Positions 1-11,205 of a stretch of DNA of 64,000 bases are shown here, one piece after another. Made by a program: the position numbers and the translations under genes. The notes beneath the pieces were generated by a model that was not told where the DNA came from, ran no database searches, and saw only the letters and a list, made by a program, of their open reading frames with translations. Origin of the DNA: Prorocentrum cordatum (Eukaryota > Sar > Dinophyceae > Prorocentrales > Prorocentraceae); NCBI GenBank assembly GCA_963575745.1, contig CAUYUJ010016138.1, forward strand, positions 196,001-260,000. The letters are read 5' to 3'. Position 1 is the stretch's first letter. Every line of letters begins with the position of its first letter.

Positions 1-173
1 TTTGACCACCGGCAGGCCCTGATGGATTTGCTCTCCGCGCTGGATGCGCCCGCCTCAGTCCCGGAGGGCGTCGTCTGCTCCGCCCCCGCGCCATCCGCGA
101 GGGGGTCGAGGTGGGCGGCGTCGCAGGCGCGGCCGTTCTCTCTACCAAGTGGCCCCCGCGGCATGCTGGTATG
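1..173 (+). CDS. Possible 3' end of a coding exon (partial)
   Basis: Frame 1 is open from the window edge to a TGA at 171-173 and gives 57 residues starting FDHRQALMDLLSALDAP. The first 25 residues look like a normal helical protein segment; the rest is low-complexity Ala/Pro/Ser/Arg. The reading enters from outside the window, so length and family cannot be judged. The region is very GC-rich, so an open frame of this size can occur by chance. I do not recognise the product. Confidence 0.25.
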
Positions 174-389
174 ATTGCTTAGCTCCTGGACTGCCCTGGC
201 GCCGCGCGCGTGGAGTTGCTGGGCGCGTGCGAGCGCCGAGGATCTTCGCTCTGCGCCGACAGGCCCTCGGCTGGCTCGACGAGGCGCGGGGCCGGGTCGC
301 GAAGATGGGCCATCCCGGAAGCGAAGCGAGGCTCGGGTGGAGGAAGCGCGACGAGCTGGAGATGCGCATGATGTCGAAGCCCCTTGCCA

Positions 390-770
390 GCGACACGAGG
401 GGCCCCCCTGGACTGCAGGCCGATCGCCGTCCACGCGGCGAAGCGCTGCGGCGGCGTCTTCGCCGGATTGAGTTTCGCCGAGGAGGGGGCGCAGGCTGCT
501 GGACTGCATGCGCCGGCGCCAGTCGCGAATCACGAGCGCGGCGTCGTGGTGGTCGGGTTCTTTGGGAGGTATGGCAGCTTCCGGATGGGCTTGGACCGAT
601 TCGGGGCGCGCGGGATCGGAAACCGACAAGGCTGCGAGGTCGGCCTGCAGCAGGACGTGCCCAGTCGACATCGGGCAGTCGATATCGGGTGGTCCGAAGT
701 GGCCAATTCCGGGCGGAGGGAGCTCGAGGACTTCGTGCCGCCGACGTCGTCCTGGATCGGCGCTCTTCTT
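390..770 (-). CDS. GC-rich open stretch, candidate exon of unknown function
   Basis: One minus-strand frame reads without stops through about 125 codons. It includes the balanced stretches HVLLQADLAALSVSDPA and DHHDAALVIRDWRRRMQ, whereas the other frames are arginine/serine-rich. GC content is very high, so stops are rare in all frames and the call rests mainly on amino-acid composition. I see no ATG or splice sites that fix its ends. It does not resemble any family I can name. Confidence 0.25.
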
Positions 771-1671
771 CGAAGCTTCCAGATTGCGGGGTCAGCTGCG
801 AGTCGCGATCCACGACGTGCCCATCATCGATTTCGGCGAGAAGGTCGCTCCGATGAGGTTCGAGTGATCCGCGCCGCTCGCGCGCGTCGCAGGCGGGCAT
901 TCCGAGCAGACGGGTCAGGCGGGACGCGCGCCCCCCGCCGCCGTGTGCGAGCGCAGGTGCACGAGTAATTGCGCGCGCCGCCCCGCGCGTGCAGCCGTGG
1001 GCCTGGGTTCGGCGCAGGTGAATAATTGAATGATACATGTGCTACTCAGGAGCGCCGCGCGTGCCCGCCTGTGTGTCTCTTGCTCTCACCCTCACCGGAC
1101 CGCCTTGTGTGGTATTTGTTTTTATGAACCTGTAGCGGTGCCGCCAGGGCTCGAGCGGGGCGGCGTTCGTGGGACGAGTCGCGTCAATCGCCGGTGCCGC
1201 CCGTTCGGCGCTAGTTTTGGCTGCGCCGTATCCGTTTCGCCTTCTGTCGGCGCGGACACCGCGCCAGAGATGGCACCAGCTATTGTGTGCACCCGCGTTC
1301 GCGGCCAGCGCCAGCACATGCTCGGGGCGGAACCTCGCTTCTGGCGCCCTCGGTAGGCTCCGGGGGCTCCGCCGCGGCCGCGTACAGGCAGCGCTCGGCA
1401 GCTGCAGAGCAATCCATCAGCTCCTCTGCTGCCCGGGTCCTTCCTTGCAATCATTTGTGTGGCAGTTCCCTGAGGGCATCCAGTGCCGCCTGCGCAGGCT
1501 GGCTCTCTGCGCGGGCGTGTGGGCTGGCGTCAGGCTCCGATGCCCTCAACCCGCGAGGGCGCAGCAATGCCTTCACGCGCGGGTCCATGAGCCTGCCGGC
1601 CAAGGATCGTCGGGGCACCACCTGTGTCGGCGCATCGGCACCAGCTGCAATCGCAGGCGTGGTGTCGGCAG

Positions 1672-1915
1672 CCAGCGCGGGAGGAAGGGGGGGAGGGGGG
1701 GACGAAGGGACGATGGAGGGAAGGAGGGAGAAGGGGCTAGAGAGAAAGAGTGGAGGGATGAGGGAGGGAGAGGAGGAGGAAGAGGGGAAGAAGGAGGTGT
1801 GGAGGAAGAGAGGAGGGATAAGGGAGGGACGGGCGGGGCCGCAGACAGGGAACCGACAAGAACGAAACACCAAGCTGGAGGAGGGGGAGGGCGAGGAGGA
1901 GGAGGAGGAATAATG
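1672..1915 (+). repeat. Polypurine tract rich in GGA/GGAGGG
   Basis: About 240 bp are almost purely A and G on the plus strand (GGAAGGGGGGAGG, GAGGAGGAAGAGG and similar). It is a degenerate GGA-type microsatellite. It creates long Glu/Gly/Arg or Pro/Ser readings that are not genes. Confidence 0.85.
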
Positions 1916-3360
1916 CAAATCATCACGCAGTGTCGATGTCGATTCGACCGATCCGGTTCAACAACATCGATTCCAGCCAGCCCTGTCGGACACGATGCAT
2001 TATTCCGACGATTCCAGGCAGCCCGATGCTTGCGCGGTGCTGGTGCGCATCCTGGCGCAGCCTATCCCATTCGGTTTCGATCCCGTGCTGGTGTATCTCG
2101 ATCCGGCGATCGTTTCGACTTGACGCGATTTCCTGATTCGGCGTTGGCCGTTCCTGCCACGAGGGCTGCTGAGGGCCCTGACCCGCCCGGAGGCTACAAA
2201 AAACATAACGTCCGAGATCGTCCCGAAGGAGACGATCAACATGATCATCCAGGATTCGAGACCGTTCTTCGGTCTCTTGTCCAGTCCTCCTCATTCGTTT
2301 CCGTGGGCGACTTGTGTGCACCATACCGTGTTGGCGTCTAGCTAAACGTCGTCGGTTCTCGGTAAAGGAACGTAATGGTGCATAGTTTTTATTCGGCTCC
2401 CACGGCCGAACAAACCGAACAAAGTTTGCACCGTATCGCGTCGGAGTGGGACCTGAACGGAGTCCAGACATGGTACGGTGCACGGGCGCCAGTCTCCTGT
2501 TGTTGACTCTCCCCTCCCTGTCCTTCACGCCTCATTTTTCGCTCCTTCATTCTAGGATGCAGCTGGGAGGCTCAATTCAACATCGGCGCGGTAGATTCGT
2601 GGTCGAAGATTGGCCCAATCCGGTTCCGTCCCAGTTAATCCTGCTTTATACGCCTTTATCGCGATGCAGCTTGGTCTTAATCTGGGCCGATCTAGCTTAA
2701 TGGCTCCAAAATCTGGTCTCATAGACTTGAACCGTTCTGACAGAGATGCTCCAGAAGAAGTTGCCTCCGAATCTCTTCCTCATGTTCCCTTGCTCGTTTC
2801 TTTGTTCCTTCATCCTTTATCCTGCATGCGTTACCTTCCCCCCGCCCCGGGTGCCCCGCTGGCACGCACACCAGCTGAGCCGTTGGAGGAGGGCGCAGCC
2901 CTCCATCGCCGCGTGGTGCCACTGGGTCGGCACAAGCGGAATGCACTATTGTCCCGCGCGCCATTCCGAAGCGGTTTGTATTCGACGTCGTTGTTCTCTG
3001 TACTATGTGGAGGAGGAAAATGTACCGATACGCGACCCTTCATTCGTTCTCGCTTGTTGGGCCTCCTGCGACGCCCTCGTCGCCACGTCGGGATTCGAGT
3101 CGACACCTCAGTGAGAACGCACCCCGGGAGGTTCTCAGGGACCAGCGGTATCGGCATTTGCAGGTCCCCCATGAGTGGAGCAGGCACGTCAGATAACAAA
3201 CTGGCCCGCCAGCAGGTGCCCCGCCGAAGCTACGCATCTCTCGACGGCGTTCTGGAGCCCCACAGACGCCCCTGGAGCACCCGAGGGAGCCTAGGGCTCG
3301 ACGGCACACGCGCCCCCCGAATGATTGCAGCAATCCCGCCACTTGGGCGTAATCGTGGTG
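1916..3360. other. Non-coding stretch of average GC
   Basis: No convincing exon is visible here. A 200-codon minus-strand frame at 1923-2528 lacks stops but is arginine-rich and matches nothing I recognise. The piece at about 2014-2060 (CCCGATGCTTGCGCGG and the GCGCATCCTGG behind it) resembles 51971-52010, so part of this stretch may be an old dispersed repeat. Confidence 0.4.
3058..3135 (+). repeat. Dispersed repeat family K, copy 1
   Basis: This ~80-bp segment aligns with segments near 24200, 24535 and 49778. They share a GCCCTCGTCGCCACG-type block, then a TGGATTCGCTTCGA-like block, then CAGAACGCA or GAGAACGCA and a GGGAGAGGTTC-like end. Copies differ at roughly a quarter to a third of positions. 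I saw no inverted ends. Confidence 0.45.
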
Positions 3361-3370
3361 TTGATCGCCA

Positions 3371-3547
3371 GTGCACGGGTTCGCTCTGGATGGCATTGGA
3401 GCCTCTGCGTACGCTCTCCTGGACACGACTGAGGGCAGCGGCGCCCTCATGGCCACTGGAGGGTTTTACCTCCAACGCTGCAAGAGCGCATTCGAGGCCG
3501 AGGTCGTCGCCCTGGACATGGGTACCAAAGCCTTTCTGAGCGCCCTT
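3371..3547 (+). pseudogene. LINE-type RNase H fragment
   Basis: The plus frame gives a short RNase H-like segment. A first acidic position in FALDGIGASAYALLD is followed about 30 residues later by SAFEAEVVALDMGTKAF, the usual 'x-AE-x-x-AL' second acidic helix of the RNase H domain in non-LTR reverse transcriptases. The fold then breaks off into a CT-rich low-complexity stretch with no third catalytic region. No reverse transcriptase domain is visible upstream. I read it as a decayed fragment of a dinoflagellate LINE, possibly of the same class as the element end at 53.2-54.1 kb. The family call rests on motif spacing only. Confidence 0.45.
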
Positions 3548-3774
3548 TCCTCCCCTCTCTCCTCTGCCTGTCCTCTCCCCCGCTCCTCCCTCGCCCCCAC
3601 TAGTATTGGCACGTAGCACTGCCGCTTCGTCCTTGGAGAATTATAGCACAGGCAGTCCATGGACTCGAGCCGAAGTCTGAAACACGGGTTCGCTCAAGAA
3701 AGTTGCTCGTCAGTATGCCATCCAAGTTGTCGGGTGTGAGTGGATTTTTCACGTGGATGCACATATTTGTTCGC

Positions 3775-3870
3775 GTGTGGCACGTGCACGGTCGTGCGCA
3801 GATAGGAACACGCGCGCATGCAGTGTGTACAGTGCATGCGCGCGCATGTACAGACATACGTACACGCATA
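3775..3870. repeat. Alternating purine-pyrimidine tract (GCGCATG/ACACGC)
   Basis: Nearly 100 bp alternate purine and pyrimidine, with repeated ACGCGCGCATGC, GTGCATGCGCGCGCATG and ACATACGTACACGC blocks. Such sequence can adopt Z-DNA. No coding signal overlaps it. Confidence 0.6.
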
Positions 3871-4364
3871 CGGTTCTGCGTCCACAGAGATTCGATTGAC
3901 CCTTGCGGAGTGGGGTCCGCATCAGTTCGCTCATGGGTGCCGACGAAGCCAGTCTCGAAAGTTTGGGAGATAATCTCCAACGGGAGTGGGGCTGGAGCCT
4001 TTGCGATGCGATCCAACTTGCCCCATCAAGGTGTCCACCCTCGTGCGCCCTGGTTCGGTCGCATGACGACGTCCCTGGTGTAACACACTTCCTCGGCCCT
4101 TGGCGAAGACGTCCGCCCCAGTATCCCCCATTAGCTAGACGCCGAATGTGTCCTCAGCCCTCGGCGTGGGATTTCGCTCCTACCCTCCCTCTTCGCCTTG
4201 CCCACGATTACTCCTGCTCTTCCAAGAGGGAAAGGGGAAGATAACAGATGTAGGCGTGGGCAAAAAAATCGTCTCCGCACCAGATCAGGTATGAACCTTT
4301 TACCTACAACCGATCACCCCTGGCCCCGCTTCTCGTATTCTTCGTTGACGGCGTTTCCAAGCCG

Positions 4365-4952
4365 AGTGCTATGTGTATGTGTGTGCACGCGTTCAGAGAC
4401 CGCCTCCACCGTATTGCTCCGCGCGTGGCCGCGTCGCCAACACTATGCGAGCGCGCCCCGTCGTGGCGCTTATTCACCTGCTGATTGCAACCCATCAGCG
4501 CGCTGGGGGAACACGTGTGTGTGTGTGTGTGCGTGTGCCACTCCGCCTCCCAGCTTGCTCGCGCAGCCGGCGGTCCTTCTGAGTCCAGCTTTCGCCCTCC
4601 AGGCACTTGTCTCGGCCGCTCGACCGGCTCAGCGCTACTCGGCAGCTGCCCTCGCCTTTCTCCGCCACTCTCCCCCCCCCGCCTGTTTTGTCGGTCGTCG
4701 GCGCTCTTCCCCCGTGTTTCGCCGGGCTTTCTGCCCTCGTCGCCCTCGCGCGATCTCTGGGTTCTTGCAGTCTCGCCGCGGCTTTACGAGAGAGCTCACC
4801 GCCTTGCTCGCATACCGGCTCGACCTTCGAATCCGCTTGCTCGACTCTTCAGTGTGCCGGAGCGAAGATTATGTGTGTGTGAGACTTTCAACGCCTCGAC
4901 GCTGTCCGCTAGGCCGCGACGCCAAAGTGTGTGTGTGTGTGTGTGTTTGTGC
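4365..4952 (+). repeat. Cluster of short GT arrays in a CT-rich region
   Basis: Four separate GT runs lie within 600 bp, near 4370, 4512-4538, 4870 and 4925-4951. The longest reach about 10 repeat units. The sequence between them is GC-rich with no clear gene. The arrays all have GT on the plus strand. Confidence 0.7.
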
Positions 4953-5240
4953 GGCAGTTCTGCTACTGACGCCTCGAAGTTCCCACTGCGCCCTTCAATT
5001 GCCCTCGGGCCACGCCCACCCCCCTTTTGTCTCCGCTCGCGGGAAGCTCCCTCGGTGGGTGCCCGTGCAGCGCGGATCGCTATGGTGGCTCCCTACGGGC
5101 CAGCCCTACGCCCCCTGCCTGGGCTGCTGCGTGAAGGCCTGGCGCGCTGGCTTTCCAAGCCTCGTGCCCTCGGACCGACTCAGCCGAGTCGCCGCGCGAT
5201 CGGCCGCGATACCACAAAGTAGGTGCAGCGCTCCAAGAAA

Positions 5241-5374
5241 GGACTTGCCGTCGACGATCGATGGAGTTGCCATCTCTTCCTCGGCGGAAGGCCGGCGGAA
5301 GGTGGCGGAAGTAAAAGATTCGCCCCCAAGAGGTGACAACAGCTTTGGGTTCAGTGTTCCTGGAATGAGCCATG
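5241..5374 (+). repeat. Family A repeat (GCGGAAG core), copy 1
   Basis: First of four copies of a short dispersed repeat. Order: TCGACGATCGATGG, GTTGCCATCTCTTCC, a GCGGAAGGC-type core, AAAAGATTCGCCCCCAAGAGG, and a tail TTCAGTGTTCCTGGAATGAG then CCATGT. The inner ends GTTGCCATCTC and GAGGTGACAAC form an imperfect inverted repeat (9 of 11 positions pair). No coding capacity. Confidence 0.75.
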
Positions 5375-5379
5375 TGTGT

Positions 5380-6150
5380 TTGTGTATGTCTGATTTCAGC
5401 ATGGGCTAGAATGCTGGCAGGTTGCAGCCGCGTCATCCAGATTTGCGGTAGGATGTTGGGTTTTCTCGGTCGTGAGCTTGCGGGGAGCCTCTACCATGGC
5501 CAATGAGTCTCGCTGAGATACTTGGGGCTGCCACAGTTTCAAAGTCAAAGTGCGTTGCTTATGCCTAGAGTCGTCGGGGCGGGAACGTCAGGTGATGGGG
5601 CGAGGTGTAGTGAGTGAGTAGGTCGTAGACAAGTTGTAGGTGGAGTAGTTCGGGCATGTGCTGGCCGAAGGTCCAGCGGTCTGATCGTGGTCAATATTCG
5701 AGTCATAGGAATTGGAACAAGCACATGTGTGTGCAAGTTGTTGGCATCTCATTTGAAACGGTTGTGCGAATTACTCTTGTGCGTGCTAAGATCAAACATT
5801 CGCCCCATTCCGCATGTTCAACTTAGTTGGCCGTATGTACTCGTTTTACGTTTGCGCTACACGCTCGGCCACGGATCATCGGCGATTTGCCGTGGTTGCC
5901 AGGAGACCATCAAGTTGTTGCGCTGCGACAGGGTCGGCCTGTGTTAGAGGGCAGATGGCGCGAGTGGCGCATGATGTTTCCAATGTAAGCCTTTCGATTA
6001 CCAGGAGTCCGTAACTTGGAATTGCCTATCCTAAGCGAGTTGTCCTTGGATTGCAGTCAAGGAGCATGAGTGAAGCAACAAGTGACAAGTGGAAAGGCAA
6101 TCAAACCAACGGGTGGACCAGCCCAAGCAATCCTGAACATGCCAGCGTAC
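5380..6150. other. No feature seen
   Basis: Unique-looking sequence of moderate GC. All frames are short and none shows protein-like composition or splice signals that I can support. Confidence 0.4.
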
Positions 6151-6159
6151 GGCAAGGTT

Positions 6160-7665
6160 GGAAGGTCTCGGAGCCCTCTTTGGGGGCCTCCGGTGGGGCC
6201 CTCTTGAGGCTTGCTCGGGTTCCTTTCGGCAGCAATTCGGGCCGTCCCTGGCGGCGGGTTTACTAATTTGTTACATGGTGGAGGCTATCGACCCAAAATC
6301 TGAAGGTCTTAAACTACCCCCCCCCACAGTTCAAGAGATATTGCCTCTCGGGGCCCTCGTGGGACGCTGTGTGCTCTTGGAGGCTTGTGGGGGCGTCCTG
6401 GAACCACTCTGGGCCCCTCGCAGGTCCCTCTTGGGCCATCTGCGGGCCACCGGGGGGATCCTGGAGGCCTCAAGAGGCAAATCGGAAGGCGAAGCGGCGA
6501 GAAGGCGAAACCCAGCGGAAAACACATGCGGCATGCGGCGTTTCCGAAAGGGCCTCGCTGTCGAGGATCGATGGAGTTGCCATCTCTTCCCCGGCGGAAG
6601 CCGGCGACAGTAAAACGGGCGGCCGCCTCCGAAGGCGGAAGGCCTGGGGAAGGCGGCGGAAGTGCAGTGGGGCCGCTTCCGCTTGCGGAAGCCAGCGGAA
6701 GGCCAGCGGAAGGCGGCGGAAGTAAAAGATGCGCCCCCAGGAGATGGCAGCATTTTTGTGTTCAGATGTTCCGGAACCCGCCACATATGTATATATACGG
6801 TAGGTTCATGCGGCGCGCCAGCGACGCCAGCGAAGGCGTTCAAGGTTGCACTCCACATGATAGAACGACGCAGAAGTAGTGAGGGTCGCGGTAACACCAG
6901 AGGACCCGACGGAGTTCAAGTTTGAACGATCGTGGCCTCGATCAGTTCAAGGTTGAACGATGGACGCGGTGTCAAAAGATTGTGCGCGCGCCTACGCCGC
7001 ACTAACCTACCGTATGGTGTGTATTGATTTAGGCTGTCTAGGGGATGGGGGGCGTCCCTGCGAGGTTCGGGGGCCACCTCAGGGCTGTTGTTCGGCCTTC
7101 TTGTGAGCTCTTGGAGGCATGCTGGACGCCAATTCGGGTTGCCTTGGGCCATACAGGGCTTTTTTGGGGCCGCTGAGCCATCCAGAGCAGTCTTGGACGG
7201 TCTACCTCCTCGTAGCCTTCCTCTAGGCCCCCGTGCCCGTTTATCGTATGCTGATGCGGAGTCGATGTTGCTCCTCGGCGGGCATATTAGCAAGCGGACG
7301 CGGCTCTTGGCTTGAATCCAGGTGCTTGAGGCAAATCCATCACCATGCCAGCGGAGCACTCCGTGTGGCTGTGTGGCGACCCTTCGAGCACTGACTTGAC
7401 AACTCCCGTCTCCCCTTATTGGGGAGCTTTCGTGTGGTCTTTTTTGGACGGCTGACTTGGGCTACTGTGGGGCAGTCTTAGAGATCTCTTGGGGCCATCT
7501 GTGGTCGTGCCGTCGTGGGGCCGTCTTCGGGCCCTTTTGGGCCGTCTTGGTGATTTCTGGTTCTCCGACCGTCTTTGGTTCCTTCGGAGGCCCTCCTGGG
7601 CCAGCTTGGAGCTCTCCCGAGGCCGTCTAGGGGCCCTCTGTGGGGTCCCCAACTCAATCCGCCAG
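6160..7665. repeat. Degenerate GC-rich tracts built on CTTGGGGCC-like units
   Basis: Several stretches (about 6170-6240, 6335-6475, 7040-7230 and 7440-7650) repeat variants of GGCCCTCTTGGGGCC and CCTCTTGGAGGCC at irregular 12-20 bp spacing. The same style recurs at 19.9-20.35, 22.7-22.95 and 39.95-40.85 kb. The resulting Pro/Arg/Gly-rich readings on both strands are not genes. Family A copy 2 lies inside this interval. Confidence 0.6.
6551..6788 (+). repeat. Family A repeat (GCGGAAG core), copy 2
   Basis: This copy is longer because the GCGGAAG core is expanded to roughly ten degenerate units between 6590 and 6722. The inner ends are GTTGCCATCTC (6576-6586) and GAGATGGCAGC (6741-6751), which pair with one mismatch. 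The tail TTCAGATGTTCCGGAAC and then CCACAT matches the other copies. Confidence 0.8.
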
Positions 7666-7699
7666 TTCAATCCAGAAAACGTCTCGAAACTCGAAAACG

Positions 7700-8090
7700 G
7701 AGGGGGCCAAACCCGAACACCTGGGCGGGGAAGGGGCACACCTCGGAGTGACCAAACCCGGAGATCATGGATGGGCCGAAACCCGACGAGCTGGGAGGGG
7801 GCAGACCTAGAACATTTCAGGAAGAGATCTCGAAGGAGGCAGGACGAGGTGGTAGGCGACAGGAGGAGCTAGGAGGAGTGAGATGGGGCAGGACGAGCCA
7901 GAGTGCAGCTGGAGGAGGCGGGTGGACGTAGGAGGAGGTAGGACGAGGTAGACGGGGGTAGGAGACCTTCGAGGGCAACGGAGAGGGTAGCAGGGCGGTA
8001 AAAGGTCAGTGCGTCGGCGATTGGAGCTCCCAATCGGGTACCTCAGCGTGGTGCGTTTGTGGCTTCTGAGGCTTTGGCGGTTGTTTGGGG
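7700..8090. other. Purine-rich linker, no gene
   Basis: The sequence carries irregular GGAGGT/AGGACGAG repeats at about 7840-7990 and leads into the satellite that follows. No exon is visible. Confidence 0.4.
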
Positions 8091-8099
8091 GTCAGTCTG

Positions 8100-8815
8100 T
8101 GGCCCCGCTGCGAGTGGAGTGGCCCTGCATTTGCGTCGCGTCGCGAGCAGAGTGAGGTATTGGTCTTCGCCCCCCAGGTGTTGCCACGTGGCGAAAAGAG
8201 TGATACTGTGTACGTTCGGTACGCGCGGCATTGCCACGTGGTGAGCAGAGTGGATGTATGCTTCTCGTTCGCTCCCCATGTCGTTGCCGCGTGGCGAGCA
8301 GAGCAGGATAGTATGTTTGTTTGCCTCCCAGGCTTTGCCACCTAGCGTTGCCATATGGCGAGTCGAGTGGAATAGCACGTGTTCCCGGCTAGCTTCTTTG
8401 CCACGTGCCGGGTAGAGTCGTGGAGTAATGTTTTTTCGCCCCGCAGGCGCTGCCACTTGGCGGGTACAGTGGAGTAGTTATCCGAGCGTCGCCATGAGGC
8501 AAGGAGAGTGGAGCAGTAGTCGTTTCGCTCCCTTGGCGTTGCCACGCGGGGCGCGCGGCCAGGCGGGCTCGCTCGGCAGGCGCTGCCATGTGGCGAGTCA
8601 CGTGGCGCGGAGAGTGGATCAGTATTTTTGTTCGCTCCCCCGGCGCTGCCACGTGGCGAGAAGAGTGAAGTAATGTTTGTTCCGCTTCCGCCCCGCAGGC
8701 GTTGCCACGTGGCGAGTAGTGTAGTGGAGAAGTTGGCGTTCCGCTCCCAAGTCGCTTCCGCCTGAAATAGTATTGCGTTCCATCCTGCAGGCGTTGCCAC
8801 GTCGTGAGGAGAACG
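8100..8815 (+). repeat. Degenerate satellite, about 53-bp unit with CCACGTGG core
   Basis: About twelve units occur, with cores near 8175, 8228, 8282, 8350, 8398, 8448, 8488, 8537, 8583, 8645, 8702 and 8792. The most regular part of each unit reads GTTGCCACGTGGCGAG, then an AGAGTGGA-like block, then TTTCGCTCCCC-like sequence. Most units keep a CCACGTGG-like palindrome. Units diverge by point changes and small indels, so the array is old. Confidence 0.85.
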
Positions 8816-8819
8816 GAGT

Positions 8820-9370
8820 CGCTGTTTAAGAGAATAGCCCGGCCTTGCGTTCTCAGGGTTTCCGCGCGGTCGGGGGTTTGGGGGTCGTCTGCCGGGCGAG
8901 TTCGGGGCTGCCCCGCGCGGCGGAGATTGCCGCTTTGGTCTTTTCGGGATGGCTTCTCTCGGGTTTTCGGGTTTCGGGCGTGGTCGGGTTTTCGGGTTGC
9001 GCCCCTTCCAGATTCTCGGGCTTAGCTGGAGAATTTCGCGTTTCGCCTCGAAAGTGTCCGGATTCGCCTTTCGAGCTTTGGATGGGCCGTTCGGATGTGA
9101 GTGTTTTTTTAGGTCTGGATGGGCCTTTCGGATGTTTTCCAGGGCAGCAAGTGGAGCTAGATTCGACCGAAGAGCGTGGACCCGAAAGCGTTGAACACCA
9201 CTTGGAAAGCAATGTGTTTAGCCTCTCGAGGCCCTCCTCTAGAGAGCGTCTTGGGGCTGTGTTGGGCCGTTTCGAGGCCTCGTGGTGCATTTCTTATTCT
9301 GACGCGCTCCACCTGAGCCTCTTCGTGCCGTTTCTCCGCCCCCCTTCTCCCTCGTCATAGTTTCACGTCA
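8820..9370. other. Non-coding, GC-rich with TTTCGGG/TCGGGTT motifs
   Basis: The interval contains many short repeats of TTCGGGTTT and TTCGGGC type (about 8860-9130). No protein-like reading is seen on either strand. Confidence 0.4.
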
Positions 9371-9654
9371 GTGTTTTGTTGTGTCCTTCTCCATCGTCGT
9401 CTTTCTCGTCGTCGTCGGTTTTCTTATTCTTGTTCGCCTCCCACTGTTCATCCTTTTTCGTCCTCGCGGGCAGCCGCATTGTCGAGTCCTCCTTCGTCAA
9501 CGTTTGCTCAATGGAATATTCATTGGGCGCACCCGCAGGGGCCGCTTGGGCGCCTCGTGGCGCAGTGTCGGGCCATGGGGCGGCTCTCCTGGGCCGGGGC
9601 TTCGGGCCGCCAGGGGGGCCTCGGGAGGGAGGGCCCAGGCATGCGGCAGTTTGT

Positions 9655-9813
9655 GGCCTGTGACTTGCCGTCGCTCGGACGTGTGCATGTTTTCTTCGGG
9701 GAGGACCATCGAGGACAGAGGAGCATCCTGGATCATCGAGGACCAAGAAAACACGCACGACGCCGACAAATGCTCGGGGAACCGCCTCTCCGAGCGATGG
9801 CGAGTTTGTGGCC
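9655..9813. mobile_element. Family D inverted-repeat element, copy 1
   Basis: The element starts near GGCC at 9655 and ends near GGCC at 9813. The left end holds TTGCCGTCGCTCGGACG; the right end, read on the other strand, holds TCGCCATCGCTCGGAGA. A second copy with the same arms lies at 22483-22619. The interior repeats CATCGAGGA-type motifs. It is non-coding and fits a MITE. Confidence 0.7.
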
Positions 9814-9960
9814 TGTGAGAGGAGTGAGAGGGGAGCCCTGGCCCAGACATGCTCGCGTCGGAAGACAATCACGACGGACAGTTTTTGTTGCCGTTGGTCG
9901 GCCTCGGGGGGCTCTTGTCGGGCCCCTGGGCCGTCAGCAAAACTGTTCGGGATGTGAGCG

Positions 9961-10068
9961 AGCAACGACATATGTACATGTATGCCCTCCGCGCTCCAGC
10001 GTGCACGAGTGTCCGCGTTCAAACGCAGACCAGCGGAAGTTGACCGCGTACGTGTACATATGTTGTTG
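9961..10068. mobile_element. Small hairpin element with ATATGTACA arms
   Basis: The left arm CAACGACATATGTACATG begins near 9963, and the right arm read on the opposite strand is CCAACAACATATGTACACG. The arms match over about 22 bp with three or four differences. Interior is about 60 bp, non-coding. Only one copy is visible. Confidence 0.55.
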
Positions 10069-10080
10069 GTTGGCTTCGTA

Positions 10081-10148
10081 ATGGGAACCCAGCCCCAGGG
10101 AAGGGGTCGGGACTCTCGGGGACTCCGTGCCGAAAGAAACTAGGCATC
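10081..10148 (+). repeat. Dispersed repeat family J, copy 1
   Basis: It shares AAGGGGTCGGGACT, a GGGGACTCCG-type block and a GAAAGAAACTAGGC-like end with 49324-49408 (plus) and 52068-52149 (minus). It has no inverted ends and no coding potential. Confidence 0.5.
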
Positions 10149-10850
10149 GGATGCCTGGGTAGAGAGTCAAGAATTTCCACAAGACAGTTTCCACAAGACA
10201 GTTTATCACGCAGTCCTTGGAGTCCTTGGCCTTGACCACGCCTCAGCGTACCATGGAGGTACGGTGGCGGCGATGCTGGCGTACCAGAGCAATTCTGAAC
10301 CTCAACCAATCCAATGGTGCAGCGTGACCCCGTGTACCCGTGTAGGTATCGCGTTGGCGCCCGATGCACTCGGTTCGTCCTCTTGACGCCTGAGGCGTTG
10401 TTGTCGACATCATCCACGCATGCTTCCATGCGTGATGTGTACGCGGCACCATTTGATTCACAGGTCGTTGCCATTGCAATGCGTAGACAAATTCTTTCGG
10501 CCTGCTTCGATGCGAGACTGTATAAGTGCGTTCAAACGGGGAAGGGGGGAGACAGTCCCAACTGCGTTGCATTGCTGTGCAAGTCAGATAGGGGCGCGTA
10601 ATTAGGTCTTTGATGTAGAATTGCCGAGTCATTCACACTATCGTGTTGCTACTCTTCTGAGAGGTTAGCATGACATGCTGCATTCGTCTATCCGCTTGAC
10701 TTCCTATGACCAAGACCACGTATTCCCTAGCGCCTAGCGCCTAGATGTGCACGTCTTGAACACTGCTGCTCTTGGCACCATGCTCCGCGTAAGTCTTTGT
10801 GCGTTCTGGATGCCCCGAGGGGTGCGACTTTTAGGAGCGTGTGCTTAGCA

Positions 10851-10973
10851 TGTCGCTCCGCCGGTTCTGGCCCACCACGCCGTGGTGCGGCACGCTAACG
10901 ATTTCCGAGTCCCCAAGCGTTCACGTCCCGAGCTTCCCCACGCCTCCCGCCCCGATGAGTGGAGGGACGCGCC
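10851..10973. mobile_element. Family E inverted-repeat element, copy 1
   Basis: Left end TGTCGCTCCGCCGGTTCTGG; right end read on the opposite strand GGCGCGTCCCTCC. The internal CACGCCGTGGTGCGGCACGC, CGTCCCGAGCTTCCCC and ACGCGCCATCCGC blocks match the copy at 29364-29495. About 120 bp, non-coding. Confidence 0.65.
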
Positions 10974-11205
10974 ATCCGCTTGCAAGGCATAGCGTGTTGC
11001 GGGTGCCGCCACCGCGATACGATGAGCAAGTGCTCCTTATCGTAGTTAACTTAAGCCAGGAATCCAAATTGCGCGCGCCGCCGCTTCTGTCCCTTGCCGT
11101 GTTTGCTCAGGGTTTCCAGGCTGCGCCACTCGCTGGAGGAGCCCAGGGGAGCAAATGCTCGAAGGTCACAGACGGCCGAGTATTCATCTGCAGCGCTCCG
11201 GCCAG

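Noticed and set aside
1923-2528. 201-codon minus frame in a stretch of average GC
   Set aside because: It is arginine-rich with no motif or splice context. Part of it overlaps a possible dispersed repeat shared with 51.97 kb.
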